From CAISGS01 sp044376615 (GTDB lineage Bacteria; Pseudomonadota; Alphaproteobacteria; Caulobacterales; Caulobacteraceae), in NCBI GenBank assembly GCA_044376615.1, contig JBILKO010000072.1, forward strand, positions 1-12,296: a stretch of DNA of 12,296 nucleotides. The letters run 5' to 3'. Positions 5,388 to 12,296 of the stretch are shown in pieces. The position numbers and the translations under genes were made by a program. How positions within the stretch are numbered: position 1 is the first letter of the stretch; each line of letters starts with the position of its first letter. The notes under the pieces are model-generated. The model worked only from the letters and a program-made list of their open reading frames with translations. It did not search any database and was not told the origin of the DNA.

Positions 5388-6338
5388 ATGCCCATGAAAC
5401 CCATTCCCGTTTCGGCCTTTACCAAGATCGCGGTCGGCATCAATCGGCCCGAAGATGTGGTCGTCGGCAAGGATGGGCGGGTGTTTGCCTCGGACCATCA
5501 ATGCGCTGTGGCGGAAATCTTCCCGGACGGGTCTTTCAAGCGCATGGGACCGCAAATGGGCGCGCCTAATGGCATCAATATGGACGCGCAAGGGCGGATC
5601 GTTATCGCGAATTTCGGCATTTATGATGGCCAGGCTGGACCCTTGGAGCGATTTGATCCCGCCACCGGCCAGCGCGAGACCTTGCTGGCAGCGGTCGGTG
5701 GCCGAACCCTGACCTCATCCAATTACCCAGTGATTGACCGCGCTGGAAACATCTGGTGCGCCAATTCCACCCATGCCCCGACCTGGCCAGATGCCCTGGA
5801 TGGTCGCCCTGATGGCTTCCTGTTTGTCTTGCGGCCCGATGGGTCCAGCCAGATCGTTGCCGAGGGCTTATGCTTTCCCAATGGCCTAGCCCTGTCGGCT
5901 GATGAGCACTTTCTCTATTGCGCCCAGACCAGCGCTGGGGACGTCCTGCGCTTTGAGATCCTGCCCGGCGAGCGCTTGGGCATGGGCGAGCGTTATGGAC
6001 CTAAGCTCGGCCTCGTCGCAAAACGTAAGCTGAACCCCAATCTTCACTTGCCAAGCTTCATCCAAAGCCGCCTGGGCTATACGGATGGGGTTGGCCTGGA
6101 TGCCGAGGGCAATCTATGGGTCTGTCTGCCCGCCGCTAACAAGGTGGTCGCCATCACGCCCAAGGGCCGCAAGATTACCGTCATACACGATCCCAGCGGC
6201 AAGGTGGTCAATCACCCAACCAATGTCACCTGGGGCGGGCCCGATCTGCGCGACCTTTATATTGGCTCAATTCGGGCCAATTATGTGCTCAAGGCCCAAA
6301 GCCCGGTTGCGGGACTGGCCCTGGTTCACCAATTATGA
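5388..6338 (+). CDS. SMP-30/gluconolactonase/LRE-family hydrolase
   Basis: A 316-residue six-bladed beta-propeller of the SMP-30/gluconolactonase family, whose members open sugar or other lactones using one divalent metal. Likely metal ligands sit in the expected order: Glu22 (INRPEDVVV), Asn112 region (SSNYPVIDRAGNIW), Asn165 (CFPNGLALSADE) and Asp233 (YTDGVGLDAEGNLW). Repeated 'D.xGNxWxA' blade motifs are visible at 117-126 and 238-246. There is no signal peptide, so it is probably cytoplasmic. The ATG at 5388 has AAGGA with a 7-base spacer; a further ATG follows at 5394, and the ATG at 5334 lacks a ribosome site. The aldehyde dehydrogenase gene begins 106 bases downstream on the same strand. 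The substrate is not determined; a strictosidine-synthase-like hydrolase is an alternative reading. Confidence 0.85.
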   Translation: MPMKPIPVSAFTKIAVGINRPEDVVVGKDGRVFASDHQCAVAEIFPDGSFKRMGPQMGAPNGINMDAQGRIVIANFGIYDGQAGPLERFDPATGQRETLLAAVGGRTLTSSNYPVIDRAGNIWCANSTHAPTWPDALDGRPDGFLFVLRPDGSSQIVAEGLCFPNGLALSADEHFLYCAQTSAGDVLRFEILPGERLGMGERYGPKLGLVAKRKLNPNLHLPSFIQSRLGYTDGVGLDAEGNLWVCLPAANKVVAITPKGRKITVIHDPSGKVVNHPTNVTWGGPDLRDLYIGSIRANYVLKAQSPVAGLALVHQL

Positions 6339-6352
6339 TTTGCATACAGCCA

Positions 6353-6400
6353 GGCCTTTGCTCATGATCAATGATCACTCGGACAAGACCCAAAAAGGCC
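6353..6400. repeat. Inverted repeat GGCCTTT/AAAGGCC between hydrolase and dehydrogenase genes
   Basis: The 7-base arms at 6353-6359 and 6394-6400 flank a 34-base loop that itself contains ATGATCAATGATCA. No T-run follows, so it is not a clear terminator. It may be a weak hairpin in a shared transcript. Confidence 0.2.
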
Positions 6401-6444
6401 AAGGCATTGGCTCAGCAGGATGAACGCCCTCAGGAGGAAGACAG

Positions 6445-7884
6445 ATGCGCGAATACACCAAGTTTTACATTGACGGCCAGTGGGTCGATCCAGCTGTCGC
6501 CAAGACCCTGGACGTGATCAATCCAGCCAATGAAGAAGTCTGCGGCAAGATCAGCATGGGCAGCGCCGCCGATGTCGATCGCGCCGCCAAGGCGGCTCGC
6601 AAGGCCTTTGCCAGCTATTCGCTAACCACCCGCGAACAGCGCATTGATCTGCTCGAGCGGATCGCGGCTGAGTACCAAAAGCGCTATGGCGATATGGCCG
6701 CTGCCATTACCGAAGAAATGGGCGCTCCGGGCTGGCTGTCCCAGCGCGCCCAAGCGGCCATGGGCATTGGCCATATCCAGACCGCGATTGAGGTCCTGAA
6801 AAACTACAAGTTCGAAGACCTGCGCGGCTCGACCCTGCTGGTTAAGGAACCCATTGGGGTTTGCGGCTTCATCACGCCGTGGAATTGGCCGGTCAATCAG
6901 ATCGCCTGTAAGGTTGCCCCGGCACTCGCCACCGGCTGCACCATGGTGCTGAAGCCATCAGAAATCGCCCCCTTCTCGGGCTATATCTGGGCTGAAATTA
7001 TGCATGCGGCAGGCGTGCCCGCTGGGGTCTTTAACCTGATCAATGGGGATGGCCCCGTGGTTGGCGCGGCGATCTCGTCGCACTCGGAAATCGATATGGT
7101 CTCGTTTACGGGGTCGACCCGGGCCGGGATCGAGGTAGCCAAGAATGCCGCCCCGACCGTTAAGCGCGTGCACCAAGAACTGGGCGGCAAGTCGCCAAAC
7201 ATCATCTTGGAAGACGCTGATTTCGCCTCAGCCGTGGCGGGCGGCATCCGCTCGGTCATGATGAATTCGGGTCAGTCCTGTAATGCCCCGACCCGCATGC
7301 TGGTTCCGGGCAAGAAGATGGACGAGGTCATCGCCATCGCCAAGGAAACCGCCGATAGCCACACGGTTGGCGATCCCAATGGCAATGCCCAGCTCGGCCC
7401 GGTGATTTCCGAGACCCAGTGGAACAAGATCCAGGGCCTGATCCAAAAGGGCATTGATGAGGGTGCAACCCTGGTCGCGGGCGGCACGGGCCGTCCTGAA
7501 GGTCTGGATAAGGGCTATTATGTCAAGCCAACCGTCTTTGCCAATGTCACCAATGACATGACCATAGCCAAGGAAGAGATCTTTGGCCCCGTGGTCGCCA
7601 TTCTTGGCTATGACACGGTCGATCAGGCCGTCGATATGGGCAATGACACCGAATATGGCCTCGCCGCCTATATTTCCGGCAAGGACATGACCCAGGTCAA
7701 GGCTGTCGCCGCGCGCCTTCGCGCCGGTCAGGTCAATCTAAACCAGGCCGCTCCAGATATGATGGCCCCCTTTGGCGGCTTCAAAATGTCGGGCAATGGT
7801 CGCGAATGGGGTGACCACGCCTTTGGCGAATTCCTCGAGGTCAAGGCGATCTTGGGCTATGCGCCCAAGGCTGCCGCTGAATAA
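6445..7884 (+). CDS. NAD(P)-dependent aldehyde dehydrogenase
   Basis: A 479-residue member of the aldehyde dehydrogenase superfamily, oxidising an aldehyde to its carboxylic acid in the cytoplasm. Full family length and motifs are present: TPWNWP with the oxyanion Asn147, cofactor-binding LKPSE (Lys170), the nucleotide-loop FTGSTRAG (221-228), general base Glu245 in QELGGKSPN, nucleophile Cys279 in NSGQSCNAPTR, and EEIFGPV (377-383). The enzyme is therefore probably active. The start at 6445 has an excellent AGGAGGA site (6432-6438). The sequence resembles general family enzymes acting on aliphatic or semialdehyde substrates, but the substrate cannot be fixed. It follows the SMP-30-like gene and ends 13 bases before a terminator. 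Confidence 0.95.
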   Translation: MREYTKFYIDGQWVDPAVAKTLDVINPANEEVCGKISMGSAADVDRAAKAARKAFASYSLTTREQRIDLLERIAAEYQKRYGDMAAAITEEMGAPGWLSQRAQAAMGIGHIQTAIEVLKNYKFEDLRGSTLLVKEPIGVCGFITPWNWPVNQIACKVAPALATGCTMVLKPSEIAPFSGYIWAEIMHAAGVPAGVFNLINGDGPVVGAAISSHSEIDMVSFTGSTRAGIEVAKNAAPTVKRVHQELGGKSPNIILEDADFASAVAGGIRSVMMNSGQSCNAPTRMLVPGKKMDEVIAIAKETADSHTVGDPNGNAQLGPVISETQWNKIQGLIQKGIDEGATLVAGGTGRPEGLDKGYYVKPTVFANVTNDMTIAKEEIFGPVVAILGYDTVDQAVDMGNDTEYGLAAYISGKDMTQVKAVAARLRAGQVNLNQAAPDMMAPFGGFKMSGNGREWGDHAFGEFLEVKAILGYAPKAAAE

Positions 7885-7897
7885 ATTGGACTAGATC

Positions 7898-7953
7898 GCC
7901 GCCCCCTTTGTCTTGCCATGACCATGGTAGGATGACGGGGGCGGCTTTTCTTT
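7898..7953 (+). terminator. Large-loop terminator after the aldehyde dehydrogenase gene
   Basis: The perfect 9-bp GC-only stem is GCCGCCCCC (7898-7906) with GGGGGCGGC (7937-7945), followed by TTTTCTTT. The loop is unusually long at 30 bases. It contains a nested pairing: GTC/GAC at its ends and CCAT-gacc-ATGG at 7916-7927. It lies between the dehydrogenase and the acyl-CoA synthetase gene. Confidence 0.8.
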
Positions 7954-8005
7954 GCCTGACCTTGGCAGTCATAAGCCAGGCGGGCCGTGAGGGCAGGACC
8001 GGACC

Positions 8006-9565
8006 ATGAGCGACTTTGTGACCATTGCCGATATTCCCCGCATCCAGGCTACCCTGCGGCCAAATGATATTGCGCTTTGGTTTGAGGGCCGGACCACGAC
8101 CTATGCCCAGCTGGAGGAAGCCTCGAACCGCTGCGCCAATGCCCTGATAGCAGCAGGCGTCAAGCCGGGTGACCGGGTCACCTGCATGGCCAAGAATGAC
8201 GATGAATTCTTCACCTATTGGATGGGTGCCGCCAAGGCCCGCGCCTGCCTGGCCCCGGTTAATTGGCGACTGGCCCCACCCGAAGCGGCCTTTGTCATCA
8301 ATGACACCGACTCCACCGTCATGATTTGCGGTCAGGCCTTTGTCGACGTCATCGATTCCATCCTGGGCGACTGCCCAAGCCTGAAACACCTCATCCAGGT
8401 CGAGCCAGGCCATCCGCGCTGGCCGTCCTTACAGGACTGGATCAGCCAGTATCCGGCCACGGACCCGGGCCTAAAGGCCCTGCCCGATGACGATGTCATT
8501 CAGCTCTATACCTCGGGCACTACCGGCCTGCCCAAAGGCGTTCAGCTGACCAATCAGAACTATCATGTCCTGTTTACCTGCGGCGTTCAGGCCGGTTGGG
8601 CGCGGTATGAGCTGGGCGATGTTTTGCTCGCCGCCATGCCGCTTTTCCATGTTGCGGGCTGCAATCTCGGCGCGCTTGGCCTGTTACAAGGCACCAAGGT
8701 CGTTGTCCTGCGCGAAATCGATCCATCCGTGATCTTGAAATTGATCCCAGAGCACAAGGTCAATCACGCCTTCTTAGCGCCGGTCGTGATCAATATGGTG
8801 CTGCAGGTGCCGGGCTGTAAGGAGACCGATTTTTCCAGCCTACGCCGAATCTTTTATGGCGCCTCGCCCATTTCCGAGGCCGTCCTGCTCGCCGCCAAGG
8901 CGCAATTTGGCTGTTCCTTTACCCAGCTCTATGGCCTGACCGAAACCATTGGCGGCGGCTGCGTCCTGACGCCCGAGGATCATGATCAGCGCCCTGACAA
9001 GCTGCGCGCCTGCGGCCAGCCCTGGCCGGGCTATGAGGTGCGCATTCGCAATGGCGACAAGCCTGCCGCGGTCATGGAGGTTGGCGAGATCGAGATCCGC
9101 TCAGCCGGCGTCATGAAGGGCTATTGGAAACGCCCCGAGGCCACAGCAGAAGCCATTGATGCCGAGGGTTGGTTCAAGAGCGGCGATGCTGGCTGTTTCG
9201 ACGCCGACGGCTATTTGTTCATCCATGACCGGGTCAAAGACATGATCGTTACCGGCGGTGAAAACGTCTATCCGGCCGAGGTCGAAAACGCCGTCTACAG
9301 CCATCCCAGCGTCGCCGATGCCGCCGTCATTGGCGTGCCCGACGACAAGTGGGGCGAGGCGGTCAAGGCCGTGGTCGTGCTGCGGCCCGGCTTCGAGCCG
9401 GATGCTGCGGGGATCATCGCCCACTGCCGCGGCCTGATCGCGGGCTATAAGGTGCCCAAAAGCGTCGATTTCGCTGAGACCCTGCCCCGCAACCCATCGG
9501 GCAAGGTCCTACGCCGCGAACTGCGCAAGGCGTTCTGGGAGGGGCGGAGCCGAATGGTGGGTTAG
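8006..9565 (+). CDS. Acyl-CoA synthetase (AMP-forming fatty-acid/aryl-CoA ligase)
   Basis: A 519-residue ANL-superfamily enzyme: a carboxylic acid plus ATP gives an acyl-adenylate, then CoA displaces AMP. Motifs in order are the P-loop YTSGTTGLPKG (168-178), MPLFHVAGC (211-219), YGLTET (309-314), GWFKSGD (388-394) with the ATP-ribose-binding Asp394, the hinge region DRVKDMIVTGGENVYPAEVE (408-427), and catalytic Lys500 in NPSGKVLRREL. It is complete, with no motif missing. Overall form fits medium/long-chain fatty acyl-CoA ligases, but aromatic acids are possible. The ATG at 8006 has AGGA with a 7-base spacer. It stands after the dehydrogenase terminator, so it may have its own promoter or depend on read-through. 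Next to an aldehyde dehydrogenase it would activate the acid product. Confidence 0.94.
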   Translation: MSDFVTIADIPRIQATLRPNDIALWFEGRTTTYAQLEEASNRCANALIAAGVKPGDRVTCMAKNDDEFFTYWMGAAKARACLAPVNWRLAPPEAAFVINDTDSTVMICGQAFVDVIDSILGDCPSLKHLIQVEPGHPRWPSLQDWISQYPATDPGLKALPDDDVIQLYTSGTTGLPKGVQLTNQNYHVLFTCGVQAGWARYELGDVLLAAMPLFHVAGCNLGALGLLQGTKVVVLREIDPSVILKLIPEHKVNHAFLAPVVINMVLQVPGCKETDFSSLRRIFYGASPISEAVLLAAKAQFGCSFTQLYGLTETIGGGCVLTPEDHDQRPDKLRACGQPWPGYEVRIRNGDKPAAVMEVGEIEIRSAGVMKGYWKRPEATAEAIDAEGWFKSGDAGCFDADGYLFIHDRVKDMIVTGGENVYPAEVENAVYSHPSVADAAVIGVPDDKWGEAVKAVVVLRPGFEPDAAGIIAHCRGLIAGYKVPKSVDFAETLPRNPSGKVLRRELRKAFWEGRSRMVG

Positions 9566-9760
9566 GCAGAACGGCGAAGATGCAGGTTAAGCCTTGAGGG
9601 CAGGCTGATGGATATTCTCGCCCGTATCTTTTTTCGGCCCAGAATCAGCCCCAGTCTAATCCTGCATCAAGCGCTGGCATCTCAACATTTCCGACGACTC
9701 AAATTGGTCACGCAGACGACAATGGTGCCCGTCATTCACGCATGAGAGTCCGGAACCCGC
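9566..9760. other. Convergent intergenic region with a possible small ORF
   Basis: These 195 bases lie between the acyl-CoA synthetase and phytase stops. A small hairpin AGCCT-tgagggc-AGGCT (9590-9606) is present without a T-run, so it is at best a weak terminator. An ATG at 9608 has GAGG eight bases upstream and opens a 45-codon frame to TGA at 9743-9745. Its product is basic and hydrophobic (MDILARIFFRPR...) with no recognisable relative. I do not call it a gene with confidence. Confidence 0.3.
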
Positions 9761-10861
9761 TCAGTCTAATTTCAGCGCTGACTTTACGGCCCGCCAATCC
9801 ACAAGCTTGAAGTTCTGTCTCACGCGATTGGACGTCGCCGCCTCGCCAGTGTCATCGATGTCGTCCTGCACCACAACTAAACCCTGAGAATAGGGACCGA
9901 CTTGCCCGCCTTTCGCCGCTACGCCGTCTGTACCAGTTACCCCATCAACACCCTCAGATGCGACCACTGAGAAGCGCCCGTGATAGATTGGCTCGACCGT
10001 ATCGACGCGCCATACGGCAAAGGCGCTGTCCCCCTGGCTGGACACGACCAGCCAGGTCTTATCACCGTCTCGCAACAGACTCATTCCCTCAACATCGGGC
10101 TTTAGAATCTCGGAGGGAGCAGTCGCGATTTGAACGCGCGGACGGCTGGAGGTTGGGTCGAGGTCATAACGCCAAACCCCTACCGCCTCCTCACCAATAT
10201 AGAGAGATCCAGTTTGGTCGTCTATCACGCAGCCTTCTGTTTGGCTGCCCACCGCGAACCGCCGTTCTTCAGTGGCCATCATAGAACCGTCTGCTTGAAC
10301 CGAAACCCGCACCTGGCGCACTTGACCGTCAGTGCCATTGGTAACGGCAATGAAATCTGAACCTCGCCGGCCCATGCAAAAACCGTAGGGTTCAGCCAGA
10401 TCTAGCCGAATCAGACCCCAAGGGCTGAGTTTAAGGCTAGTGGGGTCCATCAGATATAAGGCCACGCCCATACGCCCCCGGTCAGAGGCCCCGACCAACA
10501 CCCGTTGACCATCGGGGGTCATCAACCCATCGCGCAGATCGACATTATTGAGCTTACCATCAGGAAAGAAGCCGGTGGGCTTTCCCGTAACGTCATAAGT
10601 ATAGAGGCCGGCCTGCTTGTCCGTGCCGAAAATCACGACGCGGGTCGAATCCGTTGGATCAACCCAAATCTCCGGATCGTCCGCGGCATCGGCACGCTCA
10701 GTAGCAACGGCCAGGGTCTCGGCTGCGGCCGGCACAGGGGTGCCAACTCCAACCTTCAGGTTTCCGGAATCCGACTGCGCCTCCGGACCCAGCACGGCGC
10801 AGGCGGAGGTGACCAAGGCGAGAAATAGCGCGGAAACAATAGGTAAGAAGTGTATTTGCAT
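9761..10861 (-). CDS. Beta-propeller phytase (BPP), probable lipoprotein
   Basis: A 366-residue phytase of the calcium-dependent six-bladed propeller class, which releases phosphate from inositol hexakisphosphate. Family motifs visible are DDPEIWVDP (61-69), NNVDLRDG (105-112), QTEGCVIDD (207-215) followed by YIGEE (221-225), PDVEGM (255-260), SSQGDSAF (274-281), YSQGLVVVQDD (324-334) and NFKLVDW (350-356). These contain the acidic Ca2+/phosphate ligands expected of the class. Residues 1-20 are a signal sequence ending VTSA before Cys21, a near-lipobox with Thr instead of Leu at -3, so a lipoprotein is likely but simple secretion is possible. The ATG at 10861 has GAGG with a 7-base spacer. 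It lies 81 bases after the TonB-dependent receptor gene, as in other Gram-negatives where these genes pair. Confidence 0.9.
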   Translation of the reverse strand: MQIHFLPIVSALFLALVTSACAVLGPEAQSDSGNLKVGVGTPVPAAAETLAVATERADAADDPEIWVDPTDSTRVVIFGTDKQAGLYTYDVTGKPTGFFPDGKLNNVDLRDGLMTPDGQRVLVGASDRGRMGVALYLMDPTSLKLSPWGLIRLDLAEPYGFCMGRRGSDFIAVTNGTDGQVRQVRVSVQADGSMMATEERRFAVGSQTEGCVIDDQTGSLYIGEEAVGVWRYDLDPTSSRPRVQIATAPSEILKPDVEGMSLLRDGDKTWLVVSSQGDSAFAVWRVDTVEPIYHGRFSVVASEGVDGVTGTDGVAAKGGQVGPYSQGLVVVQDDIDDTGEAATSNRVRQNFKLVDWRAVKSALKLD

Positions 10862-10942
10862 TCACTTACCTCAGTAGTCGAAAGAGGAAAACGTCCTGCA
10901 AGGTAAGCCCCGACCTGGATCGCCTTAAGTCATAAGTGAAAC

Positions 10943-12296
10943 CTAGAATTTAAAGCGCACGCCTCCGATGAAGCGCTTGCCGAATTTCTCGAACTCTATG
11001 GGATTTGCGCTCTTGTCGCCAAAACGACGAGAGCCTTGGTTGGTTAGGTTCACGCCATCGAAATAGGCTTCTAGCTTTTCATTTATTTGATAGCGGATCG
11101 ACAGGTCGAGTTCCTCATCGGCGTCCCAAAAAATATCGCCGTTATCGACGGGATAGACCCCTCCATTTATGACACGATAGTCGCCTACCGATTCACCCCA
11201 AGGCGTGCGGTATTGATAGGCTAGGCGAACAGACAAACCATATTTCTCATAGGTCGCTTGCGCGTTGTAGACACCGTCTGAGCTGCCCAATAGAGCGATT
11301 TTCCGAGCGGGGACACCGTTGACAGAAGGTAGGTTCACTTCCGAAGACGTGAAGGTCGCCGACAGATTGACTCCAAACCCTTCAGTCCAGGCTGGCCATT
11401 CATTGGCGCGGGCGAATTGTTCAATTGTTCCGACAAAGGCGAGTTCCAAACCTTGTAGGTGGCCATCTCCGCCATTACCAACGGCCGTATAGACATAGCC
11501 TGAACGATCAAGACCCGGCAGATTGAGCACGGTTTGATTGAATAGGCTGGACCGCTTCACAAGAACATCATTGATGTTCTTGTAGAAGACGCCTGCGGAC
11601 ATGAAACCTGTTGGCGTCATATACCACTCAATGTAAGCATCAATACCTTGCTGCCGTTCCGGCTTTGCGTCTGGGTTACCACCAGAGACCGACTGGGTAG
11701 AGTCGCTGATTGTGAAGCTCGGGCGAAGGTCGTCAAAGTCTGGGCGGGAGGCCGAGGTGGTTAGGCCGAGGCGGCCCTTCACAGTCTCAGAGATGTTCCA
11801 GTTGAAATGAGCACTGGGATAGACAAGGACATCGTCGCTAGACGTATTCACTAGGCGAGTGTCGGCCTTGACTGAACCCACGGCTGGGAAGGCGACATAG
11901 GCCTGACCGGTGTTTTTCACCTGCTCAACCCGCGCGCCGTAGACAATGTTACCCCAATTGAAATCTGTGGTCGCCATGGCGTAGCCGGCCAAGATCTCTT
12001 CGCTAACCTGATAATAGTTTAGACGGGTATCATTAAGCACCCCGTCTCCAGCTGCCTCTAAAGAATTCATGAAGGCGGTTGTATAATCCTTGTTCGTATA
12101 ACGGAAAGTATATTGGAGGTTCTGAGAGCCAAGATAATCAAGGTCGGCCGCAAATTGGCCCCAGGTCGGGTTGCCGGTCGAATAGCTCTTAGTAAAGGAC
12201 CGCTCCCTCGATTTCTTTTGCCGATCGGTGTAGTTGCCGCCAAATGCGAATCTCGAGGACCTGCCACCGAAGTTAAAATCCCGGCTCAGATCAAAC
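10943..12296 (-). CDS. TonB-dependent receptor, C-terminal beta-barrel (partial)
   Basis: The gene runs off the right edge. The last 450 residues are visible (first full codon 12295-12293), all from the barrel; plug and TonB box are outside. Recognisable elements are TSASRPDFDDLRP, the turn GGNPDAKPERQQGIDAYIEW, AGVFYKNINDVLVKR and FDGVNLTNQGSRR, and the end reads GGVRFKF with the terminal Phe of outer-membrane proteins. These match alphaproteobacterial TonB-dependent receptors of the TIGR01782 kind, which import carbohydrates or chelates using the proton-motive force. The frame is open through 12070, where an ATG is merely internal. The phytase gene follows on the same strand, suggesting phytate or an inositol-phosphate complex as ligand. 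No terminator is seen between them, so an operon is likely. Confidence 0.92.
   Translation of the reverse strand, partial: FDLSRDFNFGGRSSRFAFGGNYTDRQKKSRERSFTKSYSTGNPTWGQFAADLDYLGSQNLQYTFRYTNKDYTTAFMNSLEAAGDGVLNDTRLNYYQVSEEILAGYAMATTDFNWGNIVYGARVEQVKNTGQAYVAFPAVGSVKADTRLVNTSSDDVLVYPSAHFNWNISETVKGRLGLTTSASRPDFDDLRPSFTISDSTQSVSGGNPDAKPERQQGIDAYIEWYMTPTGFMSAGVFYKNINDVLVKRSSLFNQTVLNLPGLDRSGYVYTAVGNGGDGHLQGLELAFVGTIEQFARANEWPAWTEGFGVNLSATFTSSEVNLPSVNGVPARKIALLGSSDGVYNAQATYEKYGLSVRLAYQYRTPWGESVGDYRVINGGVYPVDNGDIFWDADEELDLSIRYQINEKLEAYFDGVNLTNQGSRRFGDKSANPIEFEKFGKRFIGGVRFKF

Noticed and set aside
12070..12070. ATG at 12070 as the receptor start
   Set aside because: The frame continues without a stop to the window edge with receptor-like sequence (for example NLQYTFRYTNKDY just upstream), so this Met is internal.
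12067..12267. 66-codon minus-strand frame near the right edge
   Set aside because: The TonB-dependent receptor frame is open through this whole stretch and reads as typical barrel sequence, so this is a shadow frame.

Overview
The window looks like the chromosome of a Gram-negative alphaproteobacterium. The signs are a TorF/Gcw_chp-type outer-membrane protein, a TonB-dependent receptor of the alphaproteobacterial NPDxKPE barrel type, a periplasmic SPOR protein, and a long-arm tRNA-Leu with encoded CCA. A Caulobacterales- or Sphingomonadales-like host is my guess from this gene mix; no marker gene here fixes it. There are no insertion sequences, integrases or CRISPR arrays.

Left part (1-1800): the last codons of a short-chain dehydrogenase/reductase run in from the left. 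They face two tandem minus-strand paralogs (148-600 and 813-1256), each built from four 23-residue HR(E/D)DGPA repeats plus a capping half-unit. A 542-base non-coding stretch rich in short palindromes follows, leading into the porin gene.

Middle (1799-5250): a TorF-family porin with a strong terminator, tRNA-Leu(UAA) on the minus strand, and a secreted SPOR-domain protein. A CinA-type molybdopterin-binding-fold protein converges on the SPOR gene. Upstream of it on the minus strand lies a MazE/MazF-type toxin-antitoxin pair, whose start and stop codons overlap as TTGA.

Right-middle (5388-9565): three plus-strand catabolic genes encode an SMP-30/gluconolactonase-like hydrolase, an NAD(P)-dependent aldehyde dehydrogenase and an acyl-CoA synthetase. 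Together they could carry a lactone or aldehyde substrate to an acyl-CoA. A large-loop terminator separates the dehydrogenase from the synthetase, so they need not be one transcript.

Right end (9761-12296): on the minus strand, a TonB-dependent receptor (N-terminus outside the window) is followed 81 bases downstream by a beta-propeller phytase with a lipoprotein-like signal. The pair suggests outer-membrane capture of phytate or its breakdown products and phosphate scavenging.

The least explained element is the tandem pair of HREDGPA-repeat proteins. Their repeats match by position between the two genes, which implies duplication of an already repetitive gene.
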